Positions 16,609 through 23,995 of a DNA stretch of 64,000 nucleotides are shown in pieces (position 1 is the first letter of the stretch; each line of letters begins with the position of its first letter). The DNA comes from Roseiarcus sp963775575 (lineage in GTDB: Bacteria > Pseudomonadota > Alphaproteobacteria > Rhizobiales > Beijerinckiaceae): the NCBI GenBank assembly GCA_963775575.1, contig CAVZJG010000002.1:496001-560000 (forward strand), in the 5' to 3' direction. Below the pieces are notes generated by a model that saw only the letters and a list, made by a program, of their open reading frames with translations, did no database searches and was not told where the DNA came from. The position numbers and the translations under genes are program-made.

Positions 16609-17985
16609 ATGCTCGGTTATCTTACCTTGTTTAAGGCCCGGCTTGCGCGCCTGCGCATCGACCCGGTTATCGCGGCCTTCGGCGCAGGGATCGCCTTCCT
16701 GCCCGCCGCCGCCGCTCCGCCGGCGTTCGCGGCCGACGCCGCGCCTTCGCCGACGGACCAGCAATGCCTCGCCTGTCACGGCGTCGCCGGCATGGAGAAG
16801 AAGTTGGCGGACGGCGCAATCCTGCAGCTGTTTGTGCCGGGGGATATGTTCGCCAAGTCCGTTCACAGTTCCATCGGGTGCGCCGGCTGTCACGCCGACA
16901 TCGATCTCGCCGCGCACCCGCCCGCCCAAAAGGAGATCGAGAGCAGGCGCAGCTTTTCACTCGCCATGACCCAAGTTTGCCGCGGGTGTCATGCCGACAA
17001 GTTCGAGCAATGGGAGACCAGCATTCACGCCGCGCTAGTGCGCAACGGCGATTCGGCGGCGCCCATCTGCACGGACTGCCATAACCAGCATGCGGTCATC
17101 AAGGATGCGGCGACGCAAATCGACCAAGTTCCCTGCCAGAAATGCCACTCGGCGATTTACACCGCCTACTCCGGCAGCATGCACGCGGCATTCCGTCGCA
17201 GCGCCGATAAGGGCTATGCGCCGATCTGCTTCGACTGCCATAGCGCCCACGCTGTGAAACCCACCTCGATCGGCCAGGGGCCGGAGGCGGCCTGTTTCGG
17301 CTGTCACGACGGCGTGCTGGAAGCCCACCAGAAATGGCTTCCCAATGCAGCTTTGCATTTCCAGGTGGTGTCTTGTCCGGCCTGCCACGCGCCCTCTGCG
17401 CAACGCAAAGTCGATCTCATGCTGGTCGACAGTCAGGAGGTGCCGCTGAAAACCGAACAAATCGGCCTGCCGCTGTTCGACGCCAGCGCCGAATCGGATG
17501 GCAAAGGGATCAGCGCGCAGACGCTGTTTAACCTCCTGCAAACGTTCAATCGCGAGGGCATAGGCGGCAAGACCATGTTGCGCGGCCGGCTGGACGTTCG
17601 CACCGCTCCGCAGGCGCATCAACTCGCCGACAAGAGCAAGGCGATCAGCGACTGCCAAGTCTGTCACAGCGCGGGATCCTCGGCCTTCAAGAGCGTGACC
17701 ATCTCTCTCCTCAGGCCGGACGGCCGACGCATTGACTATAGCGCAAGCGCGGACGTGCTGAATTCGGCGCTCTCGCTCGCGTCGGTGAGCGGCTTCTATG
17801 TGATTGGCGGCACCAGGATCGGATTCCTCGATATCTTGCTCATCCTAGCCGTCCTCGGAGGCCTTGCCCTTCCGGTTGGGCACTTGACCATGGGATGGAT
17901 CCTAAAGCGCTACGGCTTGGCCGCGTCGCACAGCGGCGGTTCCGGCGATCGGCCGGCCGGCGGCGATGGCCCTAAGGCGGCATGA
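16609..17985 (+). CDS. Nine-heme membrane-anchored cytochrome c
   Basis: The protein has 458 residues with a signal segment up to about residue 42 (FLPAAAAPPAFAADA). It has nine CxxCH sites: CLACH, CAGCH, CRGCH, CTDCH, CQKCH, CFDCH, CFGCH, CPACH and, after a gap of about 100 residues, CQVCH. Several SIHAAL/SMHAAF/SVHSS words supply distal His ligands, as in NapC/cytochrome c3-like families. One membrane helix (IGFLDILLILAVLGGLALPV) lies near the C-terminus. The cytochrome b gene begins 30 bp downstream, so the two very probably form a quinone-linked c/b complex. The fused protein at 27441 is a counterpart of this pair. Confidence 0.92.
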   Translation: MLGYLTLFKARLARLRIDPVIAAFGAGIAFLPAAAAPPAFAADAAPSPTDQQCLACHGVAGMEKKLADGAILQLFVPGDMFAKSVHSSIGCAGCHADIDLAAHPPAQKEIESRRSFSLAMTQVCRGCHADKFEQWETSIHAALVRNGDSAAPICTDCHNQHAVIKDAATQIDQVPCQKCHSAIYTAYSGSMHAAFRRSADKGYAPICFDCHSAHAVKPTSIGQGPEAACFGCHDGVLEAHQKWLPNAALHFQVVSCPACHAPSAQRKVDLMLVDSQEVPLKTEQIGLPLFDASAESDGKGISAQTLFNLLQTFNREGIGGKTMLRGRLDVRTAPQAHQLADKSKAISDCQVCHSAGSSAFKSVTISLLRPDGRRIDYSASADVLNSALSLASVSGFYVIGGTRIGFLDILLILAVLGGLALPVGHLTMGWILKRYGLAASHSGGSGDRPAGGDGPKAA

Positions 17986-18015
17986 CGGCGCGGGAGCGCT
18001 GAAAGGAACGGCGAC

Positions 18016-18687
18016 ATGCGACTATATATCCACCCGCTGCCGGTCAGAATCTGGCACTGGATCAATGCCGTCGGCATCGTCCTGATGATACTCACCGGGC
18101 TGCAGATGCGCTATGTCGGGCTGATCGATGTGGCGCCGTTCAGGACGGCGGTCACCGTGCACAATTGGACCGGCCTCGTGCTGAACGCCAATTTTTTTAT
18201 CTGGCTTGTGTTTTATCTTTTTTCGGATCGGATCAAGGCCTATCACGCCGAACTGAACCCGCGAAAGCATTTCCTCGGCAGCTTGCGGCAAGCCTATTAC
18301 TACGGCTTTGGCATATTTAAAGACGATCCCAATCCGCATCGTCTCACCATCTATCGCAAGTTCAATCCGCTGCAGAGCATGTTTTACCAGATCGTCATGA
18401 TGCTGTGCCTCCCGATCCAGTTCTACACCGGCATCTTGCTGTGGTACGCAACGCGGTTCCCCCGTCAGGTTGATTTTTTCGGCGGCTTGCGGGTCATCGA
18501 CACCGTGCATACCCTGATCTTCATTTTCTTGGTCTTTTTCGTGATCATCCATGTCTATCTCGCCACCTTGGGTCACACCCCGACGTCGCATATCAAGGCG
18601 ATGCTGACTGGCTACGAGGAGGTGGAAGTCGTGCCCGCACCGGCGGAGCTGAAACCCGTGCCGTCGAGCGACGCCCGCCCCACCTGA
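18016..18687 (+). CDS. Cytochrome b membrane subunit (formate dehydrogenase gamma / thiosulfate reductase type)
   Basis: This 223-residue integral membrane protein has four to five helices. His residues are in the positions expected for di-heme b ligation: HPLPVRIWHWINAVG in helix I, TVHNWTGL in helix II, TVHTLIFIFLVFFVIIHVYL in the last helices. The family (Ni/Fe-hydrogenase cytochrome b / FdnI / PhsC-like) exchanges electrons with quinones. It is co-directional and 30 bp from the nine-heme gene. The C-terminal tail is proline-rich and soluble. Confidence 0.92.
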   Translation: MRLYIHPLPVRIWHWINAVGIVLMILTGLQMRYVGLIDVAPFRTAVTVHNWTGLVLNANFFIWLVFYLFSDRIKAYHAELNPRKHFLGSLRQAYYYGFGIFKDDPNPHRLTIYRKFNPLQSMFYQIVMMLCLPIQFYTGILLWYATRFPRQVDFFGGLRVIDTVHTLIFIFLVFFVIIHVYLATLGHTPTSHIKAMLTGYEEVEVVPAPAELKPVPSSDARPT

Positions 18688-18744
18688 TCGGATCATGCCT
18701 GCGCCACGGCGGGATCGGCTTTAGTCACGGGGCGAAACAGCCAT

Positions 18745-20181
18745 TCACGATTCGGTCGGGACCTCGGGGCCGCCCGCGTCGTGTTCGGCGTCGCGCACGC
18801 GGATAGCGTATTTCTTCATCAGCGCCTGGAAATTCGTGCGCTGCATTCCGCTGTCCTCGGCGCTTTTGGTGACGTTCCATCCATTGCGCTTGAGCGCCTC
18901 GACCACGAACTGCTTCTCGATCTCCTCCACCAACTTCTCGCGCGCGGCCTTCTTGACCCGTTTGAGCTCGTCGCCGGTTCTCGGCGCCGCCAAGTCCGCC
19001 TGCCGCGCCGAAGGATCGATGACGCCGGCGAGGTGGGCCTGGCGGATGACGTGGTCGCTGGTCAGGATCGCCGCCCGCTGGATGAAGTTCTCGAGTTCGC
19101 GCACGTTGCCCGGCCAGTTGTAATTGACCAGCGCGCTCATCGCGCCCTCGGAAATGTCGCTGACCTTCTTCCTCAGTTCGGCGCTGAACGCGTTGAGGAA
19201 ATGATAGGCGAGCGCCGGAATGTCGTCCTTGCGTTCGCGCAGCGCCGGGACGCGGATCGGGAAAATATTGATGCGATAATAGAGGTCGTCGCGGAAACTG
19301 CCGGCCGCCACCATCGCCTTCAGGTCCTTGTTGGTGGCGGTGATCAGCCGAAAATTGGCGGCCTGGATTCGGGTGTCGCCGACCGCCCGGAATTCCCTCT
19401 CCTGCAGGACGCGCAGCAGCTTGCCTTGGATCGCCATAGAGAAATTGCCGATCTCGTCGAGAAACAGCGTGCCGCTGCCGGCGACTTCGAACATGCCTTT
19501 CTTGTTGGCGACGGCGCCGGTGAAAGCGCCCTTGACGTGACCGAACAGCTCGCTTTCCACCAGGTTCTCGCTCAACGAATTGCAGTCCACGGCGACGAAC
19601 GCCTTGTCCTTGCGCAAGCTGTTGTAGTGGATCGCGCGCGCGATCATCTCCTTGCCGGTGCCGCTTTCCCCGGTGAGCAGAACGGTCGAATTGGTGGGCG
19701 CGCACTGCGCGACGAGGCGATAGACCGCCTGCATCTGCGGGCTCGACCCGATAATGTTCTCGAAACGATATTTCGAGTTGACTTCGCTCCTGAGATTGAG
19801 GTTCTCCTGGAGCAGCCGGCGCCGCTCCAGCGCGCGCTGCACCACCAGTTTTATCTCGTCGGGTTCGAATGGCTTAGAAATGTAATCGAACGCGCCGAGC
19901 TTCATCGCCTGCACCGCCGTGTCGATCTCCGACAGGCCGGTCACCATGACGACATCCACGTCGGGATGCGTCTCCTTGATCCGGCGCAGCACTTCGAGGC
20001 CGCCGAAGTTGGGCATCATGATGTCGAGGATCACCACGTCGTAGGAATGTTCCTCGATTTTACGCAGCGCCTCTCGACCGTCCTGCACCGCCTCGACCTG
20101 GTAGTCGCCGTCGCCGAGAATGCGCAAACAGCTCTTGATGACGATCTCCTCGTCGTCGACGACCAGAATTCGCGCGCTCAT
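18745..20181 (-). CDS. Sigma-54-dependent response regulator (NtrC family)
   Basis: This 478-residue three-domain activator has a receiver (VVDDEE, phospho-acceptor Asp53 in ILDIMMPN, Lys in YISKPFEP), an AAA+ domain and a Fis-type helix-turn-helix at the C-terminus (ALKRNGWNVTKSAEDSGMQR). The AAA+ part has Walker A GESGTGKE at 171-178 and the sigma-54 contact loop GAFTGA at 218-223. Its start overlaps the end of the kinase gene (ATGA-type junction at 20178-20181), so it is the cognate regulator of that kinase. Likely targets are sigma-54 promoters of nearby electron-transfer genes; the one clear example is at 8058. Confidence 0.96.
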   Translation of the reverse strand: MSARILVVDDEEIVIKSCLRILGDGDYQVEAVQDGREALRKIEEHSYDVVILDIMMPNFGGLEVLRRIKETHPDVDVVMVTGLSEIDTAVQAMKLGAFDYISKPFEPDEIKLVVQRALERRRLLQENLNLRSEVNSKYRFENIIGSSPQMQAVYRLVAQCAPTNSTVLLTGESGTGKEMIARAIHYNSLRKDKAFVAVDCNSLSENLVESELFGHVKGAFTGAVANKKGMFEVAGSGTLFLDEIGNFSMAIQGKLLRVLQEREFRAVGDTRIQAANFRLITATNKDLKAMVAAGSFRDDLYYRINIFPIRVPALRERKDDIPALAYHFLNAFSAELRKKVSDISEGAMSALVNYNWPGNVRELENFIQRAAILTSDHVIRQAHLAGVIDPSARQADLAAPRTGDELKRVKKAAREKLVEEIEKQFVVEALKRNGWNVTKSAEDSGMQRTNFQALMKKYAIRVRDAEHDAGGPEVPTES

Positions 20182-21824
20182 GAAACGCTCCCGCTGGCTT
20201 TGATTTCGGGGCGGGCCGACGGCGGCGTCAGCGGCAGAAAGACGCGGAACGTCGATCCCTCGCCGACCTTGCTTTCCACTTCGATGAAGCCTCCGTGAGC
20301 CTCGACGATGCCGTGGCTGACGGAAAGTCCCAATCCGGTTCCCTTGCCCACGTCCTTGGAGGTGAAAAACGGATCGAATATCCGTTGCAGGTTCTCGTCC
20401 GGGATGCCGCAGCCAGTGTCGACGATCGATATCGCCACCATCGGCGCCGGCTCGCCAGCGTCGGTGGACGCCCGCGGACGCGATGCGCGGCGGGTGGCCA
20501 CGGTGATGCTTCCCTTCGCCTCGACCGCGTGCTGGGCGTTGACGAGCATGTTCATGATCACCTGCTTGATCTGATCGGCGTCGATCCAGATCGGCGGCAG
20601 CGTCGGATCGAGGTCCATGGTGATCTCGATATCGCGCAGGTGCGCGGGCCGCTCGACGAGGCGCACCGTGTCCTCAATGACCTTGTTGAGGTTGGTGAAT
20701 TTCTTCTCCGGCTGTTTTTCACGAGCGAAATCGAGCAGCCGCCTGATGATCGCCGCGCATCGCTTGGTTTCGCGGATCACCAGGTCCATATCCTCAGCGT
20801 CCTGGCTCTTATCTGGCATTTTCTGCCGCACAAGATGCGAGAAGGTCAGGATGCCGGTCAGGGGATTGTTCAATTCGTGGGCGACGCCCGAGGCGAGCAG
20901 GCCGACCGAGGCGAGCTTCTCGCCGCGCATGGTCTCCGCCTCGGCGCGGCGCAGCTCCTGGGTCCGTATTTCCACTTTCTGCTCGAGCGTATGGGCCCAG
21001 TTGCGCAGCTCTGCCCGCGAGTTGCGTAGGGCGGCGGTCATGCCGTTGAACAAAGAGGCGAGTTTGCCAAATTCGTCGGCGCCGCGCACCGGAATTGGCT
21101 GCTCCAGATTTCCGGCGGCGAGTTTTTGCGCCCCGTTCTCGAGGTCGCGCAGCGGCAAGTAGACCAGACGGTGCACGAAGAAGCCGACCGAAAGCGAGGC
21201 GATCACGATGAAGCCAAGAGAAATCCCGGCGATCCCGAGGGTGCTGGCGCGCAACTTTTGATCGGTCGCATCGAGTGAATAGACGATGTCGAGAACGCCA
21301 AGGACGGACGTCTCCTTCGAATGCTGATGGCAGGCGGCGTTGTAGCAAGACGGCTCGTTGCGGATGACTTCCATACTGCCGAGCAGCGACTGGCCATCCG
21401 GGCCTTTGAACGTCCAGGTTCGCTCGCTCCTAGGAACTTGTTCGAGCGGCCGCTCGCTCTGATGGCAACGCGAGCAAGCCTCGGCGTTCCGGTCCACCGT
21501 CTGGCCGACTTCAGGCGCGTAGGTCGAATGGGTGATCTTTCCCTCTTTGCTCAGGATTCTGACCCGGTCGATTTGCTCCTTGTCGGCCACATCGTGGATG
21601 ATCTGGTCGACATAGGAGGGCTGGTTCTGCAGCATGGCGAAGTGGACGCTCTTGCTGATCACTTCGGAGAGTTGAATGACGTGATCGGACACCTTTTCGA
21701 GGATTTCCCTGTGCATAAACCAGGCGACTAGCACCGTGAAAAATAGCATCACCACCGACAACGCGATCGCGAGGTAAAGCACGACCTTGAACTTCAGGGT
21801 TTTCGGTTGCATGCGCGCCATCAC
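20178..21824 (-). CDS. Membrane histidine kinase with c-type heme motifs in its periplasmic sensor domain
   Basis: The 548-residue kinase has a first membrane helix (VVLYLAIALSVVMLFFTVLV, about residues 14-33), a periplasmic domain of about 160 residues, a second helix (about 197-216), HAMP (about 217-270), a coiled coil, a HisKA box with His316 in ASGVAHELNNPLTG, and an HATPase with N, DTGCGI and GTGLGLS boxes. The sensor domain contains a canonical heme c motif CSRCH (117-121) and a second, spaced CYNAACH (160-166, CX4CH). Covalent heme in a sensor exposed to the periplasm suggests detection of redox state or a gas ligand. It is encoded in one transcript with the NtrC-type regulator and divergent from the decaheme/barrel genes. 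Confidence 0.93.
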   Translation of the reverse strand: MMARMQPKTLKFKVVLYLAIALSVVMLFFTVLVAWFMHREILEKVSDHVIQLSEVISKSVHFAMLQNQPSYVDQIIHDVADKEQIDRVRILSKEGKITHSTYAPEVGQTVDRNAEACSRCHQSERPLEQVPRSERTWTFKGPDGQSLLGSMEVIRNEPSCYNAACHQHSKETSVLGVLDIVYSLDATDQKLRASTLGIAGISLGFIVIASLSVGFFVHRLVYLPLRDLENGAQKLAAGNLEQPIPVRGADEFGKLASLFNGMTAALRNSRAELRNWAHTLEQKVEIRTQELRRAEAETMRGEKLASVGLLASGVAHELNNPLTGILTFSHLVRQKMPDKSQDAEDMDLVIRETKRCAAIIRRLLDFAREKQPEKKFTNLNKVIEDTVRLVERPAHLRDIEITMDLDPTLPPIWIDADQIKQVIMNMLVNAQHAVEAKGSITVATRRASRPRASTDAGEPAPMVAISIVDTGCGIPDENLQRIFDPFFTSKDVGKGTGLGLSVSHGIVEAHGGFIEVESKVGEGSTFRVFLPLTPPSARPEIKASGSVS

Positions 21825-21948
21825 GTTCTGCCATGCGCCGGAAAGGGAAGCCTTTAATCAATTTCAACAACCACCGGCAAACCGGTCTGAGGGACCCTCG
21901 CGCCCAAAAACCCATGAAATATCATTGCCGTCAAGCCAAGACCGGCCA

Positions 21949-21962
21949 TTGACGCTTATCAA
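21949..21962. promoter_or_regulatory. FNR/FixK-like box between the kinase operon and the decaheme operon
   Basis: TTGACGCTTATCAA fits TTGA(T/C)-N4-(A/G)TCAA, the binding pattern of FNR/FixK-type regulators. It lies 125 bp upstream of the kinase start (reverse strand) and about 510 bp upstream of the decaheme start. Control by oxygen would suit the genes, but which direction it serves is unknown. Confidence 0.5.
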
Positions 21963-22020
21963 ACTCAGTTTTTCCTATGGAGGTCATGTCTGGACGGCGA
22001 CCCGTAACTTTCAGCAATGT

Positions 22021-22049
22021 GAAGTGGTCCCGCTGTGCGGGGCCACTTC
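22021..22049. other. Inverted pair GAAGTGG(T/C)CCCGC with a 3-bp spacer
   Basis: GAAGTGGTCCCGC, then TGT, then GCGGGGCCACTTC: 13-bp arms with one mismatch. It could be a stem-loop in the leader of the decaheme operon or the fused ends of a lost IS. The same opening word GAAGTGGTCCCG occurs at about 10664. The rest of 21963-22473 shows no gene I can support. Confidence 0.4.
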
Positions 22050-22473
22050 GCCGCGCCCTGCGGCAAGCCTCGCTCTACGCGCCGTCGACGTCGCCCTGCC
22101 GCCTGCCGTGCGCCAGCTCGCCGACGCCTGATCCCAACCCCGCCGATCCATGAGAACGTGGCGCCAAGGCGCTTTTCCATCGCCGAGTCGCGGTTGCAAT
22201 CAATAGGTTGGCAATTCGTGGCGTTGACGATCCGTCTAAGTCGCTTCTGGTTTCGCGGTGTGGCTTGGGGCCGACTAAGCGGGTTCAGTGGCGCGATAGG
22301 GTTGACGGCTTTTCATTGCGCGATTGCGTCAAAGACTATAATGGTTAAAATATGGTAAATTTGGGCCTCAATGGCTGATCGGCCGGTCTAAGGACGGGTC
22401 ATGGCCGTGAGTTCGGATTTAACCGGCGATAGGGCGATCGTGGCCGGTGCCGAATTTAGGGTGGGGCGGGGGC

Positions 22474-23940
22474 ATGAGCGGCAAAATTCGAAACGCGCTC
22501 GACGCGCGGGCGATTCCGGCGGCCGATCGGAAGATGCGTCGGCGCGCATGGCTTGCAAACGAATCGAGCAAGGGAGCGATCGCGCTTTTCGTGTCGGGCG
22601 TGATTTTTGCGGCGCTGCTTGGTCTCGCCCAACCGGGGGCGGCCGGACAGTCGGCGTCCGCCACGGATGATTATTCCGTGCTGCGTGATTTCGTTCAGTC
22701 GAAGGACGCCGCAGAGCCGATGCTGGTCGCGGCCGAACAGCCCAATCCGCTCGGTGACGCTTATCATTCGGCGTTGCGCGGCTCCGCTCAGGCGGGCGCG
22801 GCCGGAGAGCCGGCGTCCGCCACGGATGATTATGCCGCGCTGCGTGAGTTCGTTCGGTCGACGGACGCCGCCGAACCTGATCTGGCCGTCGCCGACGCCG
22901 CCCAATCGCCGGCGAAACCAGTCGCCGATGAAGGGGTCTATTCGGCGTTGCTCGATTACGGTCAAACGATCGCGGCCGCAGAACCGAATTTGGTCATGGC
23001 CCAGGCTGCGAGCCCGGCGGTTGCGACCCCGGCCGCCAAACCGGCCAAGATCAAAAAGCCCAAGCCCGTCGGCGACGAGAGCGGCTACGCCAAAGGCGAT
23101 CCGCAAACCTGCCTGGGCTGTCACGGTCAGGACGATCACATCAAGGCGTTCCTGAAGTCGTCGCCGATGGCGGTGAAAGGCGACCCGAAGACGCCGATGG
23201 CGCAAGGAGGCTGCGAATCCTGCCACGGCCCGAGCGCGGCGCACGTCGCCAGCCGGATGAAGGGCGGCGATGGCGAACCGGGCGTAGTCTTCAAGGGACC
23301 CAACGCCTCGCCAGTCGAGGACCGCAACGCGGTCTGCCAGGGCTGCCATGAGGGCGGCATGCTCATCAACTGGCAGGGCAGCGCCATGGAGCGCGCCGGC
23401 GTCGCCTGCACGGATTGCCACACGGTTCATGCCGCCGAGGATCCGGTGCGGGCGAAGAAGACTCAGGCGGAGGTGTGCTTCGCCTGCCATGCCGAACAAC
23501 GCGCCGACAGCTTCAAATACTCGCATCACCCGATCCGCGAGGGCAAGGTGGTCTGCTCGGATTGCCACGCTCCAATGGGCTCGCCCACCGAGCATCTGCT
23601 CAAGGAGTTCTCGGTCAACGAGACCTGCTACAACTGCCATGCCGACAAGCGCGGCCCGATGCTGTGGGAGCACCAGCCGGTGCGAGAGGATTGCACCAAC
23701 TGCCACACGCCGCACGGCTCGACCGAGCAGCGCCTGATGAAGGAGAATATGGGCTTCATGTGCTCGAGCTGCCATAGCGCGATCGCCAACCAAAGCGGCG
23801 GCCAGTTCGGCGGATTGCGTTCGGTGCCGGGGCACGGCGCACTCTATTCGGCGGAACTGGCGAACCAGCGGACGTGCCTGAACTGCCACTCGCAGATCCA
23901 CGGGTCGAACAGCCCGAACGGCGCCTACTTCATGCGCTGA
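22474..23940 (+). CDS. Decaheme cytochrome c of the MtrA/PioA/DmsE type with a long repetitive N-terminal extension
   Basis: The start at 22474 follows a G-rich ribosome site (GGGGCGGGGG); the protein has 488 residues. A signal or anchor helix (about 34-54) is followed by a low-complexity alanine-rich extension. The extension holds two clear repeats of SATDDY..LR.FV.S.DAAEP and a weaker third, up to about residue 200. From residue 213 come ten CxxCH motifs: CLGCH, CESCH, CQGCH, CTDCH, CFACH, CSDCH, CYNCH, CTNCH, CSSCH and CLNCH. This is the heme number and spacing of the decaheme that fills an outer-membrane barrel. The partner barrel is the next gene. PioA of Rhodopseudomonas palustris also has a long N-terminal extension (established knowledge), so PioA is the closer model. 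Confidence 0.93.
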   Translation: MSGKIRNALDARAIPAADRKMRRRAWLANESSKGAIALFVSGVIFAALLGLAQPGAAGQSASATDDYSVLRDFVQSKDAAEPMLVAAEQPNPLGDAYHSALRGSAQAGAAGEPASATDDYAALREFVRSTDAAEPDLAVADAAQSPAKPVADEGVYSALLDYGQTIAAAEPNLVMAQAASPAVATPAAKPAKIKKPKPVGDESGYAKGDPQTCLGCHGQDDHIKAFLKSSPMAVKGDPKTPMAQGGCESCHGPSAAHVASRMKGGDGEPGVVFKGPNASPVEDRNAVCQGCHEGGMLINWQGSAMERAGVACTDCHTVHAAEDPVRAKKTQAEVCFACHAEQRADSFKYSHHPIREGKVVCSDCHAPMGSPTEHLLKEFSVNETCYNCHADKRGPMLWEHQPVREDCTNCHTPHGSTEQRLMKENMGFMCSSCHSAIANQSGGQFGGLRSVPGHGALYSAELANQRTCLNCHSQIHGSNSPNGAYFMR

Positions 23941-23995
23941 CGAGGTCTCGCTGACGATATTTCCCCCGCAATAATCGGGGCAAAGGGGGGCTGAC

